In this document: piece by piece, positions 50,738 through 59,797 of the stretch
Layout: every line of letters begins with the position of its first letter
Numbering within the stretch: the stretch's first letter is position 1
From: CBDEFX01 sp965237635
Lineage (GTDB): Bacteria; Chloroflexota; Dehalococcoidia; Lucifugimonadales; CAUZJF01
Length of the DNA stretch: 64,000 nucleotides
Reading direction: 5' to 3'
Assembly (NCBI GenBank): GCA_965237635.1
Contig: CBDEFX010000002.1
Span: forward strand, 310,001 to 374,000
The notes under the pieces: generated by a model
What the model was told of the DNA's origin: nothing
Database searches by the model: none
Seen by the model: the letters and a program-made list of their open reading frames with translations, nothing else
Made by a program: the position numbers and the translations under genes

Positions 50738-51707
50738 CTTGCCGTGAGAGTATTACCTTCACCCACTCAGCAAGAAGCTTTTTGCCCATCCGTATAGCTT
50801 GTCTCGAACGCATTGGCAGGACGATGCCAACACCAATCCCTTCCTGACTGTCGCTGGAGGAGAAGGTGATGGTGTCAGTGTTTCTGGGTTTGATGAGAAT
50901 CGTCTCTCTTCATGCTCTCATTATAGCACTGCGTCTTACTCTCATCATCTCCCATCCGCGTCCCTTCCGTCAAGGGTGCGCCGACGGAATTCGAGACAGG
51001 AGGGTTTGCTGGGCACTCTCTTTGAGCCTGGACTAAGGATGACCGCTGCCACATTGAAGCCACATGGGAGCAAGCAATTCTGAGTTGGGCAGTAGGGAGG
51101 AGAGCGAAGCCTCTTACAGGATGATGGGGAGTGTAAGGTCGTGAGTGGCGGTGTAGTACCCCAGAGCCGTTGGCTTGAGCATCGAGCCGATGGTTGTGTC
51201 GGGACCTGGTGCGGGCGGCTCCCGGTCGGCGTTGGCCAGGGCGATTCACCGTCCGTTGGGACAGGTCAACCCAGCGAGAGAGACACAAGGCAGATGGTCC
51301 GGATCGCCAACTCCCTTGAATACAACACTCCAGAGCCCGTATTGATCGTAGTCGGTGGATCGGACTGGGAAGTGGTGGCGCACGTGTTCCCGCGGCACGG
51401 TACATCCATTGAGCTGACAGGACTAAGTTAGGCCCAATATGACCTTGGAGCCGCGAGCCTAGTTCTTGAAATGAACTGTGGGGCCAGAAACGAGGAACCG
51501 CTCGCGAATGGGCCCATCTCCTGAAGGCGCCTCAGGAGGTGATTATGGGGAGGATGGCTCTCATGTAGCTAGTCTAGGCCCTGAGCGCTTTGTTGGCAGT
51601 GGTGCCCTAGAGGGCCTTGCGTCTCTTCCGCCCCTACGCGTCACAATGCACAAGCAAAGGGCCTAAGCGGGTACTGTCTACCGTCAGCTCAGGCCCCCTC
51701 TGGTAGA
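50738..51707. other. 970-bp region without a supported gene
   Basis: The first part holds the decayed RHH sequence (separate entry). The rest has only short frames without recognisable protein features or start signals. GGTACTGTCTACCGT at 51670-51684 repeats the arm at 39019-39033. It may be decayed accessory DNA. Confidence 0.4.
50850..50911 (-). pseudogene. Ribbon-helix-helix gene remnant
   Basis: The minus-strand reading RNTDTITFS is identical to the start of the RHH protein at 48534. The alignable DNA (about 50861-50943 against 48495-48577) also includes the upstream region ending in GCGTCTTACTC. The start codon is lost (ATG changed to ATT) and the helices are gone. The PLD-NTPase gene thus lies between two related RHH sequences. 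Confidence 0.5.
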
Positions 51708-52667
51708 CTAGTACCGGTTCCATGTGTATGTGACAAATATAAGAAATAGGTTAGTCTTGTGTATGATCCTATAAGGAGGACATACGAAGACATGCCTGCT
51801 CTCAAGTACAAGGTGGAGTTGAACGAGTCGGAGCGGACACATCTCAAGCAGATGGCGAGTCGTGGGGAGACTTCGGCCCGTAAGGTCAAGCGAGCGCTGG
51901 TGTTGCTGAAGGCAGACGAAGGTCTGATCGACCGTGACATCGCCAGCGGACTATTGATAAGCGCCTCCACGGTGGGACGTGTGCGCACGCAGTTTGTACA
52001 GGAAGGACTCGACAGTGCGCTCATTGAACGCCCGCGACCAGGACAGAGGCGCAAGTTGGACGGTAGGCAGGAAGCGCACCTAGTCGCCATTGCCTGCAGC
52101 GATGCGCCCGAAGGACACACGCACTGGACGCTGCAACTGCTTGCCGACAAGGTGGTCCAGATGGGGTTTGCCGAGAGCATCTCCCTCGAGACGGTGCGCC
52201 AGACGCTCAAAAAAACGAACTCAAGCCGTGGACGAAGAAGGAATGGTGCATCCCGGAGGTGAGCGGGAAGTTCGTGGCTCGAATGGAGAATGTGCTGGAC
52301 CTGTACCATGAAGACTACGACCCCGACCATCCCGTGGTCTGTTTCGACGAGACGTCCAAGCAATTGGTGGCCGACAAGAGACCGTCCATCGGGGCCAGGC
52401 CGGGTCGAGTGGAACGATATGACTACGAGTACAAGCGAAACGGGACCCGAAACCTGTTCATGTTCTGTGAGCCGAAAGCTGGCTGGAGGCATGTCGAGGT
52501 GACCGAGCGTCGCACTGCTGTGGACTTCGCACATCAGATGAGGTGGCTGGCAGACGAGGCATACCCTCATACAAAAACGATACGGCTGGTGCTGGACAAT
52601 CTCAACACTCACAAGCTGGGTTCGTTGTACGACGTCTTCGAGCCAGCCGAAGCGCGGCGGATCGCCA
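51708..52667 (+). mobile_element. IS630-family element, copy B, 3'-truncated
   Basis: Its left end CTAGTACCGGTTCC and upstream part equal copy A. Identity stops after CGGATCGCCA at 52667, so the last roughly 300 bp of the gene plus the right terminal repeat are missing. Confidence 0.85.
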
Positions 52668-52684
52668 GCAGATCCTGTTGGTAG
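51792..52684 (+). pseudogene. IS630-family transposase, copy B, lacking the catalytic Glu
   Basis: It begins MPALKYKVELNESERTHLKQ and contains the HTH, then the A7 run (about 52209-52215), after which the -1 frame continues ELKPWTKKEWCIPEVSGKFV, FDETSKQLVADKR and LVLDNLNTHKLGSLYD. Zero-frame and -1 frame overlap at 52259-52262. Both copies share the A7 run, so frameshifting or transcriptional slippage is probably how the family makes full transposase. The third catalytic residue is lost with the 3' end, so the protein cannot work. Its 5' part is intact, unlike copy A. Confidence 0.85.
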
Positions 52685-52829
52685 TCCCAAAATTCACACC
52701 AAGTTCCATGTCCTGATAGGTCAGTTTTGAATTATGCATACCGATGATGAACACCCGTCGGCATGTGGTCCGCATCTCAAGACCTAGTCCAACGAGTCTG
52801 ACTCAGAATGCGATGTTCGTCCAGAAGCT

Positions 52830-53110
52830 GCCCATTCTTTGTACCAGCCTGAGTGAGAGTTTTGCGGGTCAATCCGCTATTGTAGCCAATACGGCGAACT
52901 CCCGCGGGGACAGGTTCCCCAGCGCACTGTGGGGTCTTTCCCCATTGTAATATCTTCGCCAAGACTCCACCTTTTCCTCAGCGTCTTCAAGGGACAGGAA
53001 CCAGTTCTCGTTCAGGCACTCCTGCCTGAAACGTCCGTTGAATGCCTCGATGAAAACGTTGTCCGTGGGCTTGCCGGGCCGACTGAAGTCCAGCTCCACT
53101 CCGTTCAGGT
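52830..53110 (-). pseudogene. IS3-family OrfB remnant (integrase core C-terminus)
   Basis: The 76 codons at 53099-52869 read MELDFSRPGKPTDNVFIEAF, RFRQECLNENWFLSLEDAEE, SWRRYYNGERPHSALGNLSP, the C-terminal third of an IS3 integrase core (the Glu motif is DNVFIEAFNG). SGLTRKTLTQAG just after the stop is the usual IS3 tail in a shifted frame. The 5' two thirds are missing. This is a different IS3 from copies A and B. Confidence 0.8.
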
Positions 53111-53220
53111 AAGCCCACCAACTACCTCAGATTAACCTCGGTCAGTATGTTCTCCCTAACACGGTCCACAACGAAGGCCTCCAGTTTTCTGGCGTTCATT
53201 GAAGGGGCGTCACAAAGCCG

Positions 53221-54592
53221 TTGAGGTTACGTCAATAGGTGTGTAAACGACATCAGGCGGCGACCATCTCAGCCGTTGATTCAATGGCGATTCCATCCGC
53301 ATACTGTGCACCGAGGTAGACGTCTTCAATCAACTCAGGGGCCTTCAGACGCCTGAAGCGTCCTTCGGCGACCATCAGCATCTTCCAGATCACCGCTATC
53401 GCCCGATCGACCCTCTTGTAGCGCTTGGCGGCGTCTGTCCGAAGCCTGAGGGCCGCGAAGGGTGATTCTACCGGGTTCGTCGTGCGAAGGTGCCCCCAGT
53501 GCTCCTTTGGGAAGTCATAGAAGGTGACCATGCGGTCCCAGTCCCGCTCCAAGGCCTCTGAGGCCGCCTCGTAGGAATGGTCGCCGCACCACCTGGTGAA
53601 CACCGTCCTGAGCCGCTCAGCCTCTGTCCGAGTCGGCGCGTAGGGGATAGTACGCAGCATGAGCTTGGCCTGGTCCTGTTGTCGCTTTGGAAGCTTGGCG
53701 AGCACGTTTAGGATCTTGTGGTTCCAGCAGCGTTGCTCGGCCGCCTGAGGATAGACGTTGCGCAGAGCTCCCCAGATGCCCAGATGTCCGTCTCCAATTA
53801 CCAGTCTTGGGCACTCCAGCCCGCGGCGCCTCATGTCCCTGAGCACATCGGACCAGCTCTCTATGGACTCCCTGTATCCGGGAATCGCGCTCACCACCAC
53901 CTTCCTTCCGTCGCTCAGGGCCGCCATCACCACCAGGATCGCCGCCTTCTCCCGCTCAAGACCAGCCTTGACGTAGACTCCATCCACCCACATGTACACC
54001 ACTTCCAGGTCATCCAGGGGCCTAGCGCGCCATTGGGCAAGCTCATCGTTCCACTTATCCTTCAACCGGGCTACCGTGCTCGCCGATATCGGTGCCTCTT
54101 CTCCCAGCAGTCCCCGCACCGCCAGGTCGAAGTCACCTTCGGAAAGGCCATGTAGGTACAACTGGGGGGTCAACTCAGCAACCTTCCTGGTCCTGTTGAC
54201 GAACAGCGTCAGCAGCCGGCTCTCGAACTCCTCTTCGGTGTTGCGGACTCGTGGCCTCCTCAGCTGTACCGTTCCCGAACTCAGCGTAAGCCTCCGGGCT
54301 CTGCCGTATCCGTTCCTATAGCCTCTCTCGTTGTCCGACTCAGACCTGCGGGCCGACTTCGCCCTTCCTAGAAACTCCGTCACCTCTTCCTCCAGCAACT
54401 CCTGGATCAGCCGCTGGACATGGCCTCGCACCCAATCCTCCAACTGCTCCCACTCCGGCCTTGACTCCGACCTGCTCCTAGTGCTTCTCTTTCCCATAGG
54501 CGGTGTATCTCCTCTCTTGGGCCTCGAGCCCGTGTTGTTCAGAGAGAGGGTACACCGCCTGACCGTTTACACACTTTTTGAGGATACCTCAA
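53221..54592 (-). mobile_element. IS256-family insertion sequence (1372 bp)
   Basis: Both ends carry matching blocks: TTGAGGT, then GTGTGTAAACG and CAGGCGG, in inverse order at 53221-53261 and 54552-54592. GCCG adjoins both ends. The one gene inside is intact, so the element could be active. Confidence 0.85.
53253..54497 (-). CDS. IS256-family (mutator-type) transposase
   Basis: The 414-residue protein shows the IS256 pattern: LEEEVTEFLGRAKSARRSES, GYRNGYGRARRLTLSSGTVQ, LEVVYMWVDGVYVKAGLERE (first Asp), LVIGDGHLGIWGALRNVYPQ (second Asp), EQRCWNHKILNVLAKLPKRQ (C/W-H motif) and TTNPVESPFAALRLRTDAAK (Glu). All catalytic residues are present. Confidence 0.95.
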   Translation of the reverse strand: MGKRSTRSRSESRPEWEQLEDWVRGHVQRLIQELLEEEVTEFLGRAKSARRSESDNERGYRNGYGRARRLTLSSGTVQLRRPRVRNTEEEFESRLLTLFVNRTRKVAELTPQLYLHGLSEGDFDLAVRGLLGEEAPISASTVARLKDKWNDELAQWRARPLDDLEVVYMWVDGVYVKAGLEREKAAILVVMAALSDGRKVVVSAIPGYRESIESWSDVLRDMRRRGLECPRLVIGDGHLGIWGALRNVYPQAAEQRCWNHKILNVLAKLPKRQQDQAKLMLRTIPYAPTRTEAERLRTVFTRWCGDHSYEAASEALERDWDRMVTFYDFPKEHWGHLRTTNPVESPFAALRLRTDAAKRYKRVDRAIAVIWKMLMVAEGRFRRLKAPELIEDVYLGAQYADGIAIESTAEMVAA

Positions 54593-54713
54593 GCCGTTCG
54601 ACCCTTCATGAGCCGGCTGTTGCAAGTGCAATAGAGGGACTTACCTGACTTGCCGTTGGTCCCCACGCCCCTCAGCTGCATACCTCACGTGGGCCTTCGC
54701 CCGATATTCAATA

Positions 54714-55460
54714 TTAGCTCGAGTCCCTGAGCGGGGCCACGCTGAATATAACCGAGAAGGGCTTGCAGTAGATCACGACGCTCATCTGCGCAGAAACGTC
54801 CACTCCATCGGGCACGGTGTAGTTCTGATTGCCGATGTTGCCCTTCAGCTTTCCGAGGTCGTGGTAGCCGTCGTCCTTCAGTTCGCTCCGAGTCATGGGG
54901 TCGTTGTGCGCCGACAGCAGAACGTGAAGCTCCGGCCCGTTGGTGACCTTGAAGTCCTCCAGCCGGACAACGTGGGAGCCGTCCGGGGCGCGATAGACCG
55001 CGGCCTTGCCGCTGCCCTTGTGGAAGCTGTCCTGGTCGCGGAAATCGCCCTCCTTCAGCTTAACGACCTCCCCGCTGCCTTCCTTCATCATCTCGGGCAT
55101 GTCCTCCGCCATCGGTTCGCCGTCCATCTTCGACAGGGCGGCCATCGTCGTCTCAACGTCCTCCCGCTCCATGTCGGGAGGCACGACCGCCGAGTAGGCG
55201 AAGGGGAACTCCTCTTCGACGGTCTTGTTGAGGAACAGTGGGGATCCAAGGTCCCAGGCTAGGAATCCGGCCAGGACCAGCAGTGGCGTGCCGACGATGA
55301 TCGCCAGCCGCCTGTGCTCCCAGACCACCCTGTGCCACTGACGCCGGTAGGCGTAAAACGTTATCGTGGCGGTAGTCGCCACGATAACGAATAAGATCGG
55401 CCACCGATACGGGTAGAGGTCTGCTGCGAGCCGTTCAAGGTCCCCGAAGAACTCAGCCAT
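54714..55460 (-). CDS. DM13-domain membrane protein
   Basis: The 248-residue protein has two helices near the N-terminus (about 20-37 and 51-69, ILFVIVATTATITFYAY and IIVGTPLLVLAGFLAW). An extracytoplasmic region follows. The DM13 domain is near 135-245: GSGKAAVYRAPDGSHVVRLE, DFKVTNGPELHVLLSAHNDP, KLKGNIGNQNYTVPDGVDVS, MSVVIYCKPFSVIFSVAPL. DM13 holds a conserved Cys (YCKPFSV) and is thought to act in redox or electron transfer at the cell surface. The gene stands alone between two IS clusters and looks intact. Confidence 0.87.
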   Translation of the reverse strand: MAEFFGDLERLAADLYPYRWPILFVIVATTATITFYAYRRQWHRVVWEHRRLAIIVGTPLLVLAGFLAWDLGSPLFLNKTVEEEFPFAYSAVVPPDMEREDVETTMAALSKMDGEPMAEDMPEMMKEGSGEVVKLKEGDFRDQDSFHKGSGKAAVYRAPDGSHVVRLEDFKVTNGPELHVLLSAHNDPMTRSELKDDGYHDLGKLKGNIGNQNYTVPDGVDVSAQMSVVIYCKPFSVIFSVAPLRDSS

Positions 55461-55540
55461 GTTACGCTCCCTCCGCTTGGTCGATAGGGTCGGAAACGAG
55501 GCATCGCCAGTTTACCCTACGGCGAGGCCCTCGTAACAGA

Positions 55541-55789
55541 TTATACGCAGTGTTGGAGGTGGGATGGTGGAGGAGATTGACATGTACTAACGACCGGCTT
55601 TAGTCCACGGATGAGCGAGAGTTCATCAACTGCGGCGTCTCGGATGGTACGAGGATAGGCCGCATCCTTGGACAACGCTTCCGCTAGCTCGTTGAACTTG
55701 GCCTGACTCTCCTCGTATGGGGTGATCTGGCCTATGCGGTGGACTAGCCAGGCGAGGACGAGCTGGTGGGCCTGCGCCTGGCCAGTCAA
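55541..55789 (-). pseudogene. Unrecognised gene fragment cut by the MITE
   Basis: The 82 codons read AHQLVLAWLVHRIGQITPYE, ESQAKFNELAEALSKDAAYP and RDAAVDELSLIRGLKPVV. It looks like a natural helical protein, but I recognise no family. Its 5' end is at the MITE copy 2 insertion (55794). No matching upstream part was found beyond the IS1182, so it is a remnant. Confidence 0.35.
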
Positions 55790-55793
55790 TGTT

Positions 55794-55954
55794 GATTCCC
55801 TCGTAAAAACCCGTTTTGAGGAAGTTCCAGCGATTTAGCACATCTGCGCGCTACCGTATGTTGGGGTAGTGTACGGAACAGAGACTGTATATTGTACCCA
55901 GGTGTGGGTACGTTTGTTCTAATTCGACCTACACAGACTTTTTACGAGAGAATC
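55794..55954. mobile_element. 161-bp MITE, copy 2
   Basis: It has the same 161 bp as copy 1 in inverse orientation. The target AATGTT is duplicated on both sides (55788-55793 and 55955-55960). The left end of the IS1182 element begins at 55961, directly after the second target copy. Confidence 0.93.
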
Positions 55955-55960
55955 AATGTT

Positions 55961-57942
55961 GATTCCCTCGCAAAAAGGCCTGTTTGAAATGAACCCTGGC
56001 GTGCGAAGGGGCCTGGAAGGGAGGAGGCCACGGGATGCCGGCTGCTGGCCTCACCGCACCATCTGCCGCGCTCAGGACAAGCGTGATCCCGTTGCGGTAC
56101 CCATTCCGTGGCTCAGGGCACCCGGTGGAAGTTGTGGAGCGGCGCCCTCATGCGGCCGCGACCGCAGGTACCGTCCCGACCGCCCGCTGAGCCGTGTTCT
56201 CCATCTCCACCAGGCGTGCATGGACCATCCGCTTGAAGTTGCACGCCAACGCCTTCAGGTAGACGGCAAGCCGCACCCGACGGCCCCCTCGCACCCGCAA
56301 GCGCCCAAGCCCGTGGGCGCGCTTCAGCTCGGAGTTCGTTCCCTCGATCCCGGCCCTTATGTCATACCGCTTGCGCCACTCCTCGGTGGCCTCGGCCCTC
56401 CGGCGCCGCTCGATGTTCACCTTCACCAGGTCCGCCTTGAGGACGTAGTCCCCCGCACGCCGGTCTAGCTTCACTGGGCAACGGGACCGCAAGGGGCAGG
56501 GCTCGCATGTTGTCCCGGCAAAGTGGACCTCTACCCGCTCCGGCGCATCCTCCAACTCGTACTCCTCGATGGACGGGTGGCCGGCGGGGCACACCGTGGC
56601 CTGCTCCCCTGTGACGTCGATCTGGAAGTCCGCGGCGGTGAGCGGCGGTGGTCCGTCACGCTCTCCTTCGTGCGAGTTCCCCGGTGCCGACCCCGCCACC
56701 GGGCTCACCAGTTCCGTTCCCCGGCGCGAGGCTTCGAAGGCGTTGCGGCCCGACCCATACGCCGTGTCGACGAAGAGCTCGTCCGGTCGGACCTTCCGCT
56801 CCGCGAGCCCGTCAACGACCGGCACGCTCACGTCGGTGTCGCTCCCACTCGAGGGGGTCACCTCCACGTGGGTGATGAGCTGGGTGGCGTTCTCCTCGTG
56901 GCAGGTCTCCGCCACCTGCACCTCGTACCCCTTCCCCTTGTGGCCGCTGTAGGTCACATCCGGGTCGTGGGGCGATTGCAGCGAGTCGGCGGACACCTGC
57001 TTCGGGTCCTTCAGGGCCACGGGCACCTTGCATTCCCCAGCATCGTCGTCATCGTCCCCCGGGCGCCCGTCCCGGTGTTTGCCCACATGGCACTGCTCCC
57101 GCAGCAGCCGCTCCAGCAGCCGGTACTCCTCCAGCTGGGCAGCAGTCGTGCCACGGAACCGGTCCACCAGCCGGTAGAGGTCCCGGGCACAGACCGAAAA
57201 GCGTCGCCGACCCTCCCCCGTGTGGGCGTCCTCGTAGTGGGTCGCCTCATCTTCTTCCTTCAAATAGCGCCCCAGGAGGCCCTCCGGAACCACAGGGCGA
57301 AGCTCTGGGTGCTCCCAGCGCAAGGCCCGCAGGAACAACCGCATCGTCTCACAGAACAGGCCCAGCCGGGTGAGTGTAGCGATGTTGCTCATGATGTGGG
57401 TGGAGTCCAACCGTTGCTTTCCGGTGCGTATGCCCAGCGCCTGGATGATCCGGTCCGTGGTCTCCCGGAAAGCCAGCCGGCCACCATCGTACTGCATCAG
57501 GCGAACTCGGAAGTTGTGGAGGGTCTTCTGGGGCAGGTGGGTCTCCTCGATGTCCAGCCGCAGGGCGTGGTGCCAGAGCAGGTTGAACTCTAGCTGCTCC
57601 AGGGCTTCATCGTCGGTGAGGTTGAACATCTCTTTGAGAAGGTGGACCCTGAGGACGGTCTGCACCGCTCGGTTGGGACGGCCGTTGTCCGCGCAGTACA
57701 TCGGAGCAAAGAGCTCCTCGTCAATCAGGGGGAGCGCCTCGTTTCGGAAAACCTCGGCCCAACTCCCCTCCAGGCGCTTAGCCTTCTTCGGCGTCACCAG
57801 AAACTGGGACTGCCAGAGGCTCTCTTGCGGGTCTCGCGCTCGGAACATCCTCCCCTCCCTCGCCCGGGCGCTGCCCCAACGCCCTTTCCCCACATTATCC
57901 TCCCATTGCCCCCGGAGGACGAGAGGTTTTTACGAGGGAATC
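55961..57942 (-). mobile_element. IS1182-family insertion sequence (1982 bp), probable parent of the MITE
   Basis: The ends are GATTCCCTCGCAAAAA at 55961 and the inverse of GATTCCCTCGTAAAAA ending at 57942. They are identical or nearly so to the MITE ends. The flanks AATGTT (left, shared with MITE copy 2) and AAGCAT (right) do not match, so one flank was lost or replaced. Confidence 0.88.
56148..57848 (-). CDS. IS1182-family transposase
   Basis: The ATG at 57848, directly after GGGAGGGGAGG, gives about 566 residues. It reads FRARDPQESLWQSQFLVTPK, YCADNGRPNRAVQTVLRVHL, NLTDDEALEQLEFNLLWHHA, then TGKQRLDSTHIMSNIATLTR (first Asp), DELFVDTAYGSGRNAFEASR (second Asp) and YDIRAGIEGTNSELKRAHGL (Glu). 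A Cys-rich block lies between (TTCEPCPLRSRCPVKLDR). The gene is complete and could also act on the two MITEs. Confidence 0.93.
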   Translation of the reverse strand: MFRARDPQESLWQSQFLVTPKKAKRLEGSWAEVFRNEALPLIDEELFAPMYCADNGRPNRAVQTVLRVHLLKEMFNLTDDEALEQLEFNLLWHHALRLDIEETHLPQKTLHNFRVRLMQYDGGRLAFRETTDRIIQALGIRTGKQRLDSTHIMSNIATLTRLGLFCETMRLFLRALRWEHPELRPVVPEGLLGRYLKEEDEATHYEDAHTGEGRRRFSVCARDLYRLVDRFRGTTAAQLEEYRLLERLLREQCHVGKHRDGRPGDDDDDAGECKVPVALKDPKQVSADSLQSPHDPDVTYSGHKGKGYEVQVAETCHEENATQLITHVEVTPSSGSDTDVSVPVVDGLAERKVRPDELFVDTAYGSGRNAFEASRRGTELVSPVAGSAPGNSHEGERDGPPPLTAADFQIDVTGEQATVCPAGHPSIEEYELEDAPERVEVHFAGTTCEPCPLRSRCPVKLDRRAGDYVLKADLVKVNIERRRRAEATEEWRKRYDIRAGIEGTNSELKRAHGLGRLRVRGGRRVRLAVYLKALACNFKRMVHARLVEMENTAQRAVGTVPAVAAA

Positions 57943-58067
57943 AAGCATGAGATGACATTTGGAGCAAACGGAAGATTGGTCCTCGTGCATCAACTTATCC
58001 GCCAGTACGTAATGGCAAAAATCCTGATGGACCGTCTCGAGTCCGATGGATTGGCCAAGAAAAATGT

Positions 58068-59614
58068 GTAATTGATTAGCGGGATCGGCGTCGGTAGGGG
58101 GTTGTGGGGTACTGGACAAGTTTTATACTTTGGCTATGTGTGAGGCCAAAGACTTCCCTCCCTCTGAGCGCGACGAGCTGATGGGGCTGGTCACGCAGTT
58201 GCAAGGGCAGGTTGCGCAGTTGACGGCGGCCAAGGAAGAGTTGCACAAGCAAGTCGCCGAGCTCAAGCGAGCAGGAAAGCGCCAGGCGGCTCCGTTCTCC
58301 AAGGGTGGGCGAAGCAGCAGACCCAAGCGTCCCGGCCGCAAGCCGGGTATGGGGTCGTTCAGCTACCGAAAGTCGCCGTCTCCCGATGAAGTCACCGAGC
58401 CGCTTGTAGAGGTGACGGTGGCTGAGGACACCTGCCCCGGATGTGGAGGCAGACTCGAGCATGAGGGGGTGCGGATTGTCTACGCAACCGGCATTCCTCC
58501 GATTCCCAGACCCCAGGTGACGGGGTACCGGGTGCAGATATGCCGGTGCCGGTCCTGCGGTAAGCAGGTCCGAAGGCGGCATCCCGATGTTGCGCCGGAC
58601 CAGTACGGGGCCAGCGCGATGAAGTACGTACGGGGCCAGCGCGCACCGGGTAGGGAGACGAGTGATGGCGGCGGCCCACGTACTCCACTATGGAGTGGGC
58701 GTTCCGGTACGGAAGGTCCCCGCTGTGCTCAGAGCGCTGACTGGTGTGGAGCTGAGCCAGGGGGCGATCAGCCAAGACGCGCTGCGACGTGCCAGGGGTG
58801 CAGTGGGGGATGCCTACCATAAGCTGCGGGGTTCGGTGCGTGCCAGTCCACTCGTCCACACCGACGACACGGGATGGCGAGTGAACGGCGGGCCTGCTTT
58901 TCTGATGGCGTTCGAAACGGATGAGGCTACGGTGTACCAGGTTCGCGCTCGTCACCGCAACGAAGAGGTACGTGAAGTGGTGCCCTCGGACTATGAAGGG
59001 GTGATGGTAAACGGATCGAGGACGGAGCTACGATGCTCAAGCTCTGTCGGGGGTGAAGCAGCAGAAATGTCTGGCCCACGTGCTGCGCTCGATCAGTGAG
59101 GTGGTCCAGACCAAGAGAGGGAGAGGTCGCAGCTTCGGCAATCGTCTGAGCCGCCTGCTCAGAGAAGCGATGGAGCTCCGGCAGGCATATCACCGAGGAG
59201 AGGCGGCGGACTTTGCCGCCGAGGCCGAACGGCTGAGACGAGAGGCGACCTATCATCTCCGCGACCGTCCCATGTCGGATGCGGACAACTGGAGGCTGCA
59301 GAACGAACTCGGTTGGCACCATGACCGGGGCAACATGCTGCGTTTCCTGGATGATCCAAGCATTGAGCCGACCAACAACCGTGCTGAGAGAAGCGCTCCG
59401 CCCGGCAGTGATCGCGCGGAAGGTATCGCACTACTCGAAGAACGTCGGTGGTGCGGATGCCTTCTCGGCCTTCACCAGCGTAATCAGGACCCTGGCTCGC
59501 AATGGCGGCGATCACTCGCTGGTCAACGGGCTCTGCGGTGTGTTCAGCGGTGCTCCGGTCCCCACGCCTTCCTTCCTGAACCCCTCCTTGCACTCCGCTC
59601 CGCTAATCAATTAC
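58068..59614 (+). mobile_element. IS66-family element, decayed (1547 bp)
   Basis: GTAATTGATTAGCGG at 58068 and its exact complement ending at 59614 are 15-bp terminal inverted repeats. No target duplication was recognised. The single gene within is broken. Confidence 0.85.
58136..59590 (+). pseudogene. IS66-family transposase (TnpC), at least three frameshifts
   Basis: The first frame has the leucine-zipper-like start (LVTQLQGQVAQLTAAKEELH), the linker AAPFSKGGRSSRPKRPGRKP and the zinc region CPGCGGRLEHEG and CRCRSCGKQV. Then come frames with MAAAHVLHYGVGVPVRKVPA, PLVHTDDTGWRVNGGPAFLM (catalytic Asp), KCLAHVLRSISEVVQTKRGR, and NMLRFLDDPSIEPTNNRAER (Glu), and finally KNVGGADAFSAFTSVIRTLA. Four frames are needed to read one protein, so it is dead. 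TnpA and TnpB are absent, as in the one-gene subgroup. Confidence 0.88.
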
Positions 59615-59797
59615 GAATTCGGTCTTACATGGTGGAGAGTGCGGTCTTCGAGGGCTGATTCTCGGTCAAGCCGGCCCGGATTCCTCTCGGTCATGTTCTG
59701 TGTGAGCTGCGTGGGTTGTCGCGCTTTCCCATCCGATGCCCATAAGCGTCCTTCGCTGGTCCGCTCAACCTCTTGGCGGCCCACTCGCCGCGGCCTC

